Assembly (NCBI GenBank): GCA_938075585.1
Contig: CALJHG010000047.1
Location: 1 to 32,593, forward strand
Length of the DNA stretch: 32,593 nucleotides
Source: an uncultured Gammaproteobacteria bacterium
GTDB lineage: Bacteria; Pseudomonadota; Gammaproteobacteria; Ga0077536
Direction: 5' to 3'
Shown here: piece by piece, positions 22,858-30,638 of the stretch
Position numbering within the stretch: position 1 is the first letter of the stretch
How the letters are laid out: the number at the start of each line of letters is the position of its first letter
The notes under the pieces: generated by a model
Databases searched by the model: none
Seen by the model: the letters and a program-made list of their open reading frames with translations, nothing else
What the model was told of the DNA's origin: nothing
Translations under genes and position numbers: made by a program

Positions 22858-23622
22858 TTATTCCGTTACTGGGATGATTTCGCACCCGATTTCATCTAAG
22901 GCCAATCGGATCGCGGTGCCTACGTCTGTAGCATTTGGCCCATCACCGTGGATACATAATGCCTCCGCATCAAGGGTCACCAAACTTCCGTCGATCGCCT
23001 CTACTTTTCCGGTTTCAACATACCGTTTCACCTGAGACACAGCAAAATCAACGTCCGTTTCATGTTTTTCGCGTTGTATCACAAGCGTGCCATCGGCTGC
23101 ATATTGGAGGTCTGGATATATCTCTCCAACGACTCGAATGCCTTTTTTTCTTGCCGCTACTGGCATTGCCGCATCAGTGGGAGCAGGCCAATATAACATC
23201 GGGTTGTCGGTTAAGAGGCTTATTGCATCGGCGACTGCCGAAGCTAGCGCCTCATCTGTGCGAAGTACGGAATAGAGTGCACCATGGGGTTTCACATGAT
23301 GCAGTTTCATTCCCGCTGTTTTCAGGACGGCTTGCAGCGCCCCAGTTTGATAAACAGTATATGCAAACGCGTCTTCTGGAGTAATGTTCATCGTTCTTCG
23401 GCCGAATCCAAGTAAATCCGGTAGACCTGGGTGGGAGCCCACGACAACATTATTTTCCTTTGCCATTTTGATCGTATCGAGCATTGTGAGCGGATCTCCT
23501 GCATGAAAGCCACAGGCGACATTCGCTGTAGTAATCAAGGTCATCATACCTTCGTCATTTCCCATGACCCAATTCCCAAAGCTCTCGCCCATATCGCAAT
23601 TGATGTCCATTGATGTAATCAT
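22858..23622 (-). CDS. pxpA: 5-oxoprolinase subunit PxpA (LamB/YcsF family)
   Basis: The 254-aa protein has the LamB/YcsF signature: DINCDMGESFGNWVMGNDEGMM, ANVACGFHAGDP, VGSHPGLPDLLGFGRR, HHVKPHGALYS and the ending VTLDAEALCIHGDGPNA. PxpA works with PxpB and PxpC to open 5-oxoproline using ATP. No pxpB or pxpC is in the window; instead an LLM oxidoreductase follows directly. The family may also act on other cyclic amides. The ATG has GGAG six bases upstream (rc of ctcc). Confidence 0.92.
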   Translation of the reverse strand: MITSMDINCDMGESFGNWVMGNDEGMMTLITTANVACGFHAGDPLTMLDTIKMAKENNVVVGSHPGLPDLLGFGRRTMNITPEDAFAYTVYQTGALQAVLKTAGMKLHHVKPHGALYSVLRTDEALASAVADAISLLTDNPMLYWPAPTDAAMPVAARKKGIRVVGEIYPDLQYAADGTLVIQREKHETDVDFAVSQVKRYVETGKVEAIDGSLVTLDAEALCIHGDGPNATDVGTAIRLALDEIGCEIIPVTE

Positions 23623-24008
23623 AGTTGACTCCTTTTGGCTTTGATGACGGCTATCATACTTAATCTATAGAAGAAGTATGCTCTATAATTAGCTTAATTG
23701 AGCCGGCATGATATAATTTTATTGTTATTTATGTATGATATTTAAAATTTAATTCGAATTAGTTAGATTATTTTAAAATTAGAGTTTAAATAAGGGAAAA
23801 AAGTCCTAGTCGATGCTTCATAAGTTTCTACTTTAAGCCATAGTCTATTCTTAGAATTACCATGTAGCAAAAATTTAACTAGTATAAGCGCCTATCGATC
23901 ACATAGACATCGAAGCTTCTAGCTGTTTAAACGTACACTTCAAAATATTTATTTGTCATCATTATTTGACAGTAGGTATTTGTCATTTGATAATCGCGCT
24001 CCCACTTA
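23623..24008. other. AT-rich intergenic stretch of about 386 bases
   Basis: This is a very AT-rich stretch with no convincing ORF between pxpA and tRNA-Arg. The pxpA ribosome site and presumably its promoter lie at the left end, the tRNA promoter at the right end. TTTGTCAT occurs twice and TTTGACA once near 23951-23990. I see no further feature. Confidence 0.6.
23966..23994 (+). promoter_or_regulatory. Sigma70-type promoter of tRNA-Arg(ACG)
   Basis: TTGACA (23966-23971) and GATAAT (23989-23994) are separated by exactly 17 bases, followed by a GC-rich discriminator CGCGCTCCCAC just before the tRNA at 24009. A GC-rich discriminator is usual for growth-rate-regulated stable RNA promoters. Confidence 0.75.
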
Positions 24009-24085
24009 GCGCCCGTAGCTCAGCTGGATAGAGTACCTGGCTACGAACCAGGGGGTCGGAGGTTCGAATCCTTCCGGGCGCGCCA
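24009..24085 (+). tRNA. tRNA-Arg(ACG)
   Basis: A 77-nt cloverleaf with acceptor stem GCGCCCG/CGGGCGC, encoded CCA, anticodon stem CCTGG/CCAGG and loop CTACGAA (anticodon ACG at 24043-24045, expected to become ICG). The T arm GGAGG/CCTTC encloses TTCGAAT. It differs from the second tRNA-Arg 1.6 kb away at six positions. Confidence 0.97.
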
Positions 24086-24200
24086 TCATTTTTTACCAAG
24101 ATTGGTATAGTATGTAATCTGAGCAGATCTTCCTCATAGAATACGATCAACTTGAGGATGGAAATTTACATAATATATTATATTTTTACAGTAGGTTGTT

Positions 24201-24929
24201 ATGCGTGAGAACTTGAAGCCGACGGGACACCGGTCTGCGCTGGTACTTTTTTCGGGCGGCCAAGATTCGACTATTTGTCTGGCGTGGGCTCTGGAGAATT
24301 TTGACTTGGTCAGTACCGTAAGTTTTAGCTATGGGCAAAGGCATCAAATTGAGTTGGATTGTTGTAAAAGGATCTTAGAGGAAGTTAGGAAAATAGCCCC
24401 GCATTGGTCGAAAAGGCTGTCTGGGCAACACGTAATAAATTTAGATTTTATTTCTACCATTGCTAGTTCAGCTTTGACGTCAGAGGTGGAAATAGAAATG
24501 ACGAATTCGGGCTTACCTAATACCTTTGTGCCTGGGCGTAATATTTTCTTTCTGTCGGCTGCGGCTTCTCTAGCTTATAGATCTGGGATTTTGAATTTAG
24601 TGGGAGGGATGTGCGAGACAGATTACTCAGGTTACCCAGATTGTCGAGAAGAGTTTATCAAAAGTCTCGAGAGAGCTATCGGTCTTGGTATGGATATGAA
24701 GTTCAAAATGCATACGCCCTTGATGTTTCTAAATAAAGCTCAATCATGGCTAGTCGCAGAAAATCTTGGTGGGCCAGAATTGATAGATATTGTCGTTGAA
24801 GAGACCCACAGCTGTTATTTAGGAGTGCGTGACAGTCGTTATGAGTGGGGATATGGTTGTAACAAGTGCCCTGCTTGCGAGCTCCGTAAAGCAGGTTATG
24901 GCCAATATAAGGCGGGAGACGCCGTTTGA
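24201..24929 (+). CDS. queC: 7-cyano-7-deazaguanine synthase QueC
   Basis: The 242-aa protein has the PP-loop ATP motif SGGQDST (18-24), SFSYGQRHQIELDC, TFVPGRNIFFLSAAASLAY, GGMCETDYSGYPDCREEFI and the C-terminal zinc-binding set in HSCYLG and GYGCNKCPACELRKAGY. QueC converts 7-carboxy-7-deazaguanine to preQ0 using ammonia and ATP, on the pathway to queuosine in tRNA. The start ATG is at 24201 with AGTAGG upstream. The stop overlaps the TTG start of queE, so the two genes are coupled and carry out consecutive steps (QueE then QueC). Confidence 0.96.
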   Translation: MRENLKPTGHRSALVLFSGGQDSTICLAWALENFDLVSTVSFSYGQRHQIELDCCKRILEEVRKIAPHWSKRLSGQHVINLDFISTIASSALTSEVEIEMTNSGLPNTFVPGRNIFFLSAAASLAYRSGILNLVGGMCETDYSGYPDCREEFIKSLERAIGLGMDMKFKMHTPLMFLNKAQSWLVAENLGGPELIDIVVEETHSCYLGVRDSRYEWGYGCNKCPACELRKAGYGQYKAGDAV

Positions 24930-25567
24930 GTTATTCAGTAAAAGAGATCTATCTCACTCTGCAAGGAGAGGGCGCACAGCAAGGGAGGGCGGCAGTTTTT
25001 TGCAGGTTTTCTGGTTGTAACCTATGGAGCGGCAAGGAAATAGATCGCAGCACTGCTGCGTGTAATTTTTGTGATACCGATTTTGTTGGGACTGACGGTT
25101 CCGGAGGGTCCAAATATCCTGATGTTGAGTCTCTCGCAGGTGCTATAGAGCTAGAGTGGGTGAAAAATATAGAGTCGAATTCTGGCCGTCTGGTAGTCTT
25201 TACTGGCGGGGAACCCGCTCTTCAGCTTACCGGCGAGCTCACGAGAACCTTGAGGAGTCTTGGCTTTCAATGTGCAATAGAAACAAACGGCACCCTTCCT
25301 ATTAAAGCTGAATTGGATTGGATAACAGTTTCTCCCAAAACTAGTCAAAAATTAGAAGTCCTTGCGGGAGACGAGCTAAAGTTAGTTTATCCGCAGCAGC
25401 ATATTAAGCCTGAGCTATTTGAGACTCTCGACTTCCGTCATTTTTTCTTGCAACCGAAGGATGATGAAAATTTCAATGAAAATCTGAGCAAATCGATTGA
25501 GTATTGCTTGAAGCATCCGCGCTGGCGGCTTTCAGTTCAGACCCACAAATATATAGGTATTGATTAA
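24926..25567 (+). CDS. queE: 7-carboxy-7-deazaguanine synthase QueE
   Basis: The 213-aa radical SAM protein begins SYSVKEIYLTLQGEGAQQGRAAVFCRFSGCN and carries the QueE-type cluster ligands C31-x14-C46-x2-C49 (CNLWSGKEIDRSTAACNFC), in place of the standard CxxxCxxC. VFTGGEPALQ follows and ETNGTLP, with a shared RLSVQTHKYIGI end. It turns 6-carboxytetrahydropterin into 7-carboxy-7-deazaguanine, the substrate of QueC. Start TTG (24926) overlaps the queC stop by four bases (TTGA). queD, queF, tgt and queA are not in the window. Confidence 0.95.
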   Translation: MSYSVKEIYLTLQGEGAQQGRAAVFCRFSGCNLWSGKEIDRSTAACNFCDTDFVGTDGSGGSKYPDVESLAGAIELEWVKNIESNSGRLVVFTGGEPALQLTGELTRTLRSLGFQCAIETNGTLPIKAELDWITVSPKTSQKLEVLAGDELKLVYPQQHIKPELFETLDFRHFFLQPKDDENFNENLSKSIEYCLKHPRWRLSVQTHKYIGID

Positions 25568-25617
25568 GTCCCCCGATCTTCGGTTATTATAGAACATCAA
25601 GTATCAGTGTAATGCAT

Positions 25618-25694
25618 GCGCCCGTAGCTCAGCTGGATAGAGTACCTGGCTTCGAACCAGGTGGTCGGGAGTTCGAATCTCTCCGGGCGCGCCA
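25618..25694 (+). tRNA. tRNA-Arg(UCG)
   Basis: A 77-nt cloverleaf with acceptor GCGCCCG/CGGGCGC, encoded CCA, anticodon loop CTTCGAA (anticodon UCG, 25652-25654) and T arm GGGAG/CTCTC around TTCGAAT. It is a diverged copy of the ACG tRNA upstream of queC, with compensating changes in the T stem. A TATTAT-like -10 at 25585-25590 is possible, but no clear -35 was seen. Confidence 0.96.
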
Positions 25695-25783
25695 TTTAAA
25701 TGTGCGTAATTCAAGTCGGGTGGCATCACTTTTCTCAACTATTGAGGGTTAAATTCAGATCAATTACATGGGGGGGTATTGGA

Positions 25784-28700
25784 ATGGGTGATTTGAAGCG
25801 TGTTCTCGTCGCTAATAGGGGAGAGATAGCCTTACGGATCATTCGGGCAGCGAAGGAGTACGGCTTTGTAGCTGTCGCAATTTACTCTCAGGATGATGCC
25901 AACAGTCTTCACGTGTCGCGTGCAGATGAAGCAATATTGTTAGAAGGAAACGGCCCATCTGCGTACCTTAATGCGGAGCAAATTGTTCAAGCTGCGGTTG
26001 ATAGTAACTGTTTTGCTATCCATCCTGGGTACGGATTTCTGTCCGAGCAAGTATCATTTTTGGATTTAGTGGAGAGGTCGAGTTTACTATTTATAGGACC
26101 TACGCAAAAACAACTTGCCTTATTAGGTGATAAGGAAAAAGCTTGCTCGTTTGCCAGAAAACTGGGAGTGCCCACGTTGTTATCTTCTGGAGTTTTGGCA
26201 GATAGTTCTGATTTGGCGACATTCCGCGAAAATGGAGTTGCAGATCGCCCTGTAATATTAAAAGCGGTCTCTGGGGGAGGAGGTCGTGGGCTTAGGATTG
26301 TTCAATCAAAAAAAGATGGTGAACTGCTGTTTGAACAGGCCAGTGCCGAGGCGAAGCTAGCATTCGGTGATAGCAGGCTATACGCAGAGGATTACCTATC
26401 AGATGTGCGACATATCGAAGTTCAGATCATCGGCGATGGTCAACACGTGTGTCATCTCTGGGAAAGGGATTGTTCGTTACAAAGGCGCCATCAGAAAGTA
26501 ATTGAAATCACACCCGCGCCTGGTTTACCTGATAAGTTGCGTCGAAAAATTTTAGATGCGGCCATCAGTTTAGCCTCCGCTCTTAACTATAAGGGGCTGG
26601 GGACGATAGAATTTTTAGTTGACGTAGATGAACACAAATTCTTTTTTATTGAAGCTAATGCAAGATTACAGGTAGAGCATACCGTAACCGAAGAAGTGTT
26701 AGATATGGACTTAGTGAGCTTGCAGTTTGATATTGCGCTAGGTAAGACACTTAAACAGCTAGGCTTAGAAAAGCCACCAGAGTTACGTGGAACTGCTCTT
26801 CAGTTGAGAATCAACGCGGAAGAGTTGACCGCCAATGGCGATCTTATTTCCGCGGCGGGTACGCTAAATAATTACGAGCCGCCATCAGGGCTCGGCATCC
26901 GAATTGATAGCTGTGCTTTTTCTGGATACCAAATGAATCCTCTTTTTGATTCGCTGATAGCGAAATTGATAATACATGTCAACTCAGATGATATTCGTAA
27001 GTTATTCCATAGAGCGGAATGTGCTGTTTCAGAGTTTGTTTTGGAAGGCATGAGTAGTAATTTACCTTTCCTCAATGCGTTAGTACGCAGAAAAGAGCTT
27101 TTAACCACTAATTACAGGACTACATTTTTAGATGATCAGTACGAAAGTTTGTTACAAGAGTCTCAATTTTTCATAAAAAAAGAAGTCGTCTCTCAGGGCA
27201 ATACCCTAGAGTGTCGGAGTAAAAATATTCCTGACGGCCTCAAGGCTGTTGTGGCGCCTATGCGCGGTAGTGTTGTGAGTATTTTAGTAGGTGTAGGGGA
27301 CGAGGTGTGCGCTGGTCAGCACTTGGGCTTCCTAGAAGCGATGAAAATGCATCATGACATAGTTTGTCCGATGGCTGGCGTTATTCAAGCGATATTAGTT
27401 GAGGCTTCTGAGATTCCGGATCAGGGTGATCATCTTTTTTACATTAAACCTCTCGACAGCGTTACCGAAGATGCTAGGCCAATAATCGAATATGATTTGG
27501 GTGCGAAAAGAGAAGATCTGTCAGAAGTGATACAGTTGCATTCTTTGGGATTGGATGAGAATAGAGGTGATGCGGTAGAAAAAAGAGTTAGGCGCAAGTC
27601 TAGGACTGCTCGCGAGAATATTGAACACCTTTGTGACTCGGATACTTTTATAGAGTATGGCGCGCTGACAATTGCGGCTCAGAGAAAACGACGCTCTATT
27701 AAAGATCTTCGCTTAAAAACTCCGGCAGACGGAATGATAGCGGGTTTTGGTAATGTAAATGGGACTCAATTCGAAGACGATAAATCTAGATGCGCCGTGC
27801 TAGCTTATGACTTTACTGTTCTTGCGGGAACACAGGGGCACAATAATCATAAGAAGAAAGATCGGATTTTTGAACTGGTGCAACAGTGGGAAACCCCGGT
27901 AGTATTTTTTACAGAAGGAGGCGGAGGGCGGCCCGGAGATGTGGACACTGATGACCTTGTCATGAGCTGGCTAGATCTCAAAACCTTTGCGACTTGGCCT
28001 AAGTTAAGTGGTGTCGCTCCGAGGATTGCGATTAATTCAGGACGTTGTTTTGCAGGTAACGCGGTAATATTTGGATGCGCCGATATTACGATTGCTACTA
28101 AGAATTCTAATATCGGCCTTGCTGGACCTGCAATGATAGAAGGTGGGGGGCTAGGTCATTTTACGCCGGAAGATATAGGTCCAATCGAAGTGCAGGAAAC
28201 TAATGGCGTCGTCGATCTCGTGGCAGATAATGAATACGACGCTACCACGGTCGCTAAGCATGTTTTAAGTTTTTTTCAAGGAAAAGTGAGTGACTGGTCT
28301 TGTGTGGACCAGCGAATATTACGGCACATTATTCCTGAAAATAGACTACGTATTTATGACATGCGTCTAATAATAAATTCTTTAGCCGACAAAGACTCCT
28401 TCGTTGAGCTTAGAAGGTCCTATGGGATAGGTTTGATTACAGGTCTTATCCGGATCGAGGGTGAAGCAATGGGCGTGATTGCAAATGATCCAAGTCACCT
28501 GGGAGGAGCGATAGATGGAGATGCGGGTGAGAAAGGTGGACGGTTTCTGCAATTGTGCGATGTTTATGGGATCCCAGTCCTTTCTCTTTGCGATACCCCT
28601 GGATTTATGGTCGGCCCTGATAGCGAGAAAACAGCGGCAGTAAGACGGGGATCACGACTAATAATGGCTAGCGCCAACTTGAGTGTTCCCTTATTTTCTA

Positions 28701-29059
28701 TTGTTACGCGAAAGGGATATGGGTTAGGGGGGCAGGCTATGATGGGAGGAAGCACCCATGAGCCTTTTTTTACGATTGCCTGGCCGACTGCTGAGTTAGG
28801 TCCTATGGGGCTTGAAGGTGCGGTCGAGTTAGGTTTTAAGAAAGAGCTTGATGCGACTATTGATAGTACTGCCAGACAGGCACTATTTGATAAGTTGGTT
28901 AGCGAGTTATATTCGAAGGGTAAGGCGGTATCAGTTGCGTCAGTATTTGAGATTGACGCAGTGATCGATCCTGCCGAAACTCGGACATGGGTGAGTCGTG
29001 GATTAAAAACAGCTCAAAGGACAAGTAGAAAATCGAAACGTTACGTGGATGTTTGGTAG
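25784..29059 (+). CDS. single-chain biotin-dependent acyl-CoA carboxylase (BC-BCCP-CT)
   Basis: One protein of about 1091 aa carries biotin carboxylase (KRVLVANRGEIALRIIRAA at 4-22; ATP-grasp KAVSGGGGRGLRIV; ANARLQVEHTVTEEV), a biotinyl domain with K521 in EAMKMHH, and a carboxyltransferase (FFTEGGGGRPGDVDTDD; ANDPSHLGGAIDGDAGEKGGRFLQLCDVYGIPVLSLCDTPGF; RKGYGLGGQAMMGG). Most acyl-CoA carboxylases split these over two or three subunits. The CT half resembles propionyl/long-chain acyl-CoA types rather than AccA/AccD. Substrate unknown. I start at the ATG 25784 (MGDLKRVL), preceded by GGGGGG; the track's 25700 start adds 28 residues and begins 5 bases after the tRNA. Confidence 0.93.
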   Translation: MGDLKRVLVANRGEIALRIIRAAKEYGFVAVAIYSQDDANSLHVSRADEAILLEGNGPSAYLNAEQIVQAAVDSNCFAIHPGYGFLSEQVSFLDLVERSSLLFIGPTQKQLALLGDKEKACSFARKLGVPTLLSSGVLADSSDLATFRENGVADRPVILKAVSGGGGRGLRIVQSKKDGELLFEQASAEAKLAFGDSRLYAEDYLSDVRHIEVQIIGDGQHVCHLWERDCSLQRRHQKVIEITPAPGLPDKLRRKILDAAISLASALNYKGLGTIEFLVDVDEHKFFFIEANARLQVEHTVTEEVLDMDLVSLQFDIALGKTLKQLGLEKPPELRGTALQLRINAEELTANGDLISAAGTLNNYEPPSGLGIRIDSCAFSGYQMNPLFDSLIAKLIIHVNSDDIRKLFHRAECAVSEFVLEGMSSNLPFLNALVRRKELLTTNYRTTFLDDQYESLLQESQFFIKKEVVSQGNTLECRSKNIPDGLKAVVAPMRGSVVSILVGVGDEVCAGQHLGFLEAMKMHHDIVCPMAGVIQAILVEASEIPDQGDHLFYIKPLDSVTEDARPIIEYDLGAKREDLSEVIQLHSLGLDENRGDAVEKRVRRKSRTARENIEHLCDSDTFIEYGALTIAAQRKRRSIKDLRLKTPADGMIAGFGNVNGTQFEDDKSRCAVLAYDFTVLAGTQGHNNHKKKDRIFELVQQWETPVVFFTEGGGGRPGDVDTDDLVMSWLDLKTFATWPKLSGVAPRIAINSGRCFAGNAVIFGCADITIATKNSNIGLAGPAMIEGGGLGHFTPEDIGPIEVQETNGVVDLVADNEYDATTVAKHVLSFFQGKVSDWSCVDQRILRHIIPENRLRIYDMRLIINSLADKDSFVELRRSYGIGLITGLIRIEGEAMGVIANDPSHLGGAIDGDAGEKGGRFLQLCDVYGIPVLSLCDTPGFMVGPDSEKTAAVRRGSRLIMASANLSVPLFSIVTRKGYGLGGQAMMGGSTHEPFFTIAWPTAELGPMGLEGAVELGFKKELDATIDSTARQALFDKLVSELYSKGKAVSVASVFEIDAVIDPAETRTWVSRGLKTAQRTSRKSKRYVDVW

Positions 29060-29083
29060 TTACGAACAATTTGGAGTAAAGAT

Positions 29084-29605
29084 ATGAAATACTGCTCGTT
29101 TTGCGGTCAACAGTTAATCAAGCTACCCCTTGGAGGACGAGAGCGTTCAGCATGTCCGGACATAAAGTGTGGTTTTGTGCATTGGAATAATCCGATCCCA
29201 GTTGTAGCGGCTATAGTTGAGCATGACGGTGATATTGCTCTTATACAGAATGTTGGTTGGCCTGATAATTGGTTTGGTTTAGTGACAGGATTTCTAGAGT
29301 CTGGTGAAATGCCAGCGGACGCGGTGCTTAGAGAAGTAGAAGAAGAAATCGGCTTGCAAGCGACGCTACAATCTTACGTTGGAATGTACGAATTTTATCG
29401 AAGCAACCAACTGATCATTGCTTATCACGTAACCGTCGAAAGTCACGAAGTTAATCTGGATCGGCATGAGATAGCTGATCAGAAATGGGTTCCTATCACG
29501 GAAGTTCAACCTTGGTCGGCTGGCACAGGTAAAGCTCTGCGCGACTGGTTGAAAACGAAAGGGATTGACCGGGACCTAGAAGAATTTGGGACTACGAACA
29601 CTTAG
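29084..29605 (+). CDS. Nudix hydrolase with N-terminal zinc ribbon (NudC-like)
   Basis: The 173-aa protein has four cysteines in the zinc ribbon C4-x2-C7 ... C24-x4-C29 (CSFC, CPDIKC), then the Nudix box G69-x5-E75-x7-REVEEEIGL (83-91). The zinc ribbon plus Nudix order is that of NADH pyrophosphatase NudC, but the protein is shorter than E. coli NudC, lacking its N-terminal domain. It may hydrolyse NADH or other nucleoside diphosphates. It begins 24 bases after the carboxylase stop with GGAG upstream, and may share its transcript. Confidence 0.88.
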   Translation: MKYCSFCGQQLIKLPLGGRERSACPDIKCGFVHWNNPIPVVAAIVEHDGDIALIQNVGWPDNWFGLVTGFLESGEMPADAVLREVEEEIGLQATLQSYVGMYEFYRSNQLIIAYHVTVESHEVNLDRHEIADQKWVPITEVQPWSAGTGKALRDWLKTKGIDRDLEEFGTTNT

Positions 29606-29847
29606 GCAGTTTTATCAGCCTGCTTTTTTTTCACTGGATCGTAGCCAGATCCTCCCCACGGATGGCATCGGGAAATACGCTTCAGTGACCGTAGCGAGCC
29701 AGAAAGGAAACCGTAGACTTGAATGGATTCAATTGCATATTCAGAACAGGACGGTGCGAATCGACAACTTCTGGGTAACACAGGCGAAAGATATTTTCTG
29801 TAAAGTTTAATAATGTCTATTATTAAAGTTGCAGGCGACCATTTCAT
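29602..29847 (-). CDS. yidD: membrane protein insertion efficiency factor YidD
   Basis: The protein (about 81 aa from this start) reads [65 protein letters not shown], a textbook YidD with its conserved Arg/Cys/His cluster. YidD assists YidC in membrane insertion. I start at the ATG 29845-29847; the track's GTG at 29922 would add 25 residues and overlap the upstream zf-CHCC gene. It is separated from rpmH, rnpA and yidC, which usually accompany it in gammaproteobacteria; none are in the window. Confidence 0.93.
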   Translation of the reverse strand: MKWSPATLIIDIIKLYRKYLSPVLPRSCRFAPSCSEYAIESIQVYGFLSGSLRSLKRISRCHPWGGSGYDPVKKKQADKTA

Positions 29848-29875
29848 GCCTTTTAAACCTGAGGCTCTTTCGGGT

Positions 29876-30058
29876 TTAACAATTTTTTCGATTATATTCT
29901 GCGGTGGCAAAACGTTGTCCACAGTAGTAGCAGTCCACCCAGGTTTTTCCTTCTAAAGAAAGGTATATCCGTGGGTGGCCCAGAGCGCCACCGCCCCCAT
30001 CACAGTATGCTCCGCCGCTTTTTGCTTCTATTATGCGAATGCTTCTTTGATCGCTCAT
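29876..30058 (-). CDS. zinc-finger (zf-CHCC, NDUFS6-like) protein
   Basis: The 60-aa protein has [34 protein letters not shown]: a Cys, GGG..GHP (His), and a C-x2-C pair, which is the zf-CHCC domain of the small proteins related to mitochondrial NDUFS6. The function in bacteria is unknown. It lies 28 bases upstream of yidD on the same strand, so they are probably co-transcribed. The ATG at 30058 has no clear ribosome site. The opposite ORF at 29971-30174 is a shadow. Confidence 0.85.
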   Translation of the reverse strand: MSDQRSIRIIEAKSGGAYCDGGGGALGHPRIYLSLEGKTWVDCYYCGQRFATAEYNRKNC

Positions 30059-30300
30059 TTTGTATCACTACGTCCCTGAGGGCTTACTTTTTAGATAATT
30101 TTACAAGTCTAGCCGAGTTAATATTTTTGATATTATATCTTAATAGTGCTGGCTACCAAAGCGAGTACGATTAATAAGCCCCGATGGGCTGGATGAGAGA
30201 TTTGATTAATTAACATTTTTATCGATCATGACCGCTCTGGCGAATAGGTTTGGTCAAAAAATAGAGTACTATTAAATAAAATTAGCGCAGTCGAAAAAAT

Positions 30301-30585
30301 ATGAATCAAGAATTAAGTAACAGAGATCGTAAAAATTTGCGTAAATTAGCGCACTCGCTCAAACCAATTGTGATGATTGGACAGCATGGCGTCACCGCCG
30401 CGGTCGTCAGTGAAATAGATATGGCATTAATCTCTCACGAGTTAATAAAGATTCGTGTTAGGGGCTTCGGGCGAGAGGAGCGGCGAGCTAAAGTCGAAGA
30501 GATTGCAAAAGAACTAAATGCAGAAATTGTTAGTATGATAGGTGGCGTTGTTACAATGTACCGTGAGGTTCGCGAGACTGATTGA
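30301..30585 (+). CDS. yhbY: ribosome assembly RNA-binding protein YhbY (CRM domain)
   Basis: The 94-aa protein is a single CRM domain: LSNRDRKNLRKLAHSLKPIVMIGQHGVTAAVVSEIDMALISHELIKIRVRG, with the GxxG-type loop MIGQHG. YhbY binds RNA of the precursor large subunit. It usually lies divergently next to rlmE/ftsJ in gammaproteobacteria; here it is beside a zf-CHCC gene on the other strand. An upstream TTGGTC-N17-TAAATA is a weak promoter candidate. It is followed by the ABC-F gene. Confidence 0.95.
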   Translation: MNQELSNRDRKNLRKLAHSLKPIVMIGQHGVTAAVVSEIDMALISHELIKIRVRGFGREERRAKVEEIAKELNAEIVSMIGGVVTMYREVRETD

Positions 30586-30638
30586 CATCTTTGAGTATGT
30601 TTCTACTTCGATGCGATGTGTAATGAGATGTGAGGTCT

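Noticed and set aside
24086-24200. preQ1 riboswitch before queC
   Set aside because: No preQ1-I/II consensus elements were recognisable. TACCAA-GA-TTGGTA just after the tRNA is a short inverted repeat without a T-run after it.
24009-25694. tRNA pair as attachment sites of an integrated element
   Set aside because: There is no integrase, transposase or phage gene between or next to the two tRNAs; only queCE lies between. The repeats are complete functional tRNAs with different anticodons.
25700-25783. Upstream start of the carboxylase used by the ORF track
   Set aside because: It begins 5 bases after tRNA-Arg and adds 28 residues that do not match the compact start of biotin carboxylases (KRVLVANRGE). 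The ATG at 25784 is better.
29586-29810. 74-aa plus-strand ORF over yidD
   Set aside because: It is antisense to a well-supported YidD and lacks any recognisable feature.
29847-29922. GTG start at 29922 for yidD
   Set aside because: It would add 25 residues unlike YidD and overlap the zf-CHCC coding region; the ATG at 29847 gives a normal-length YidD.
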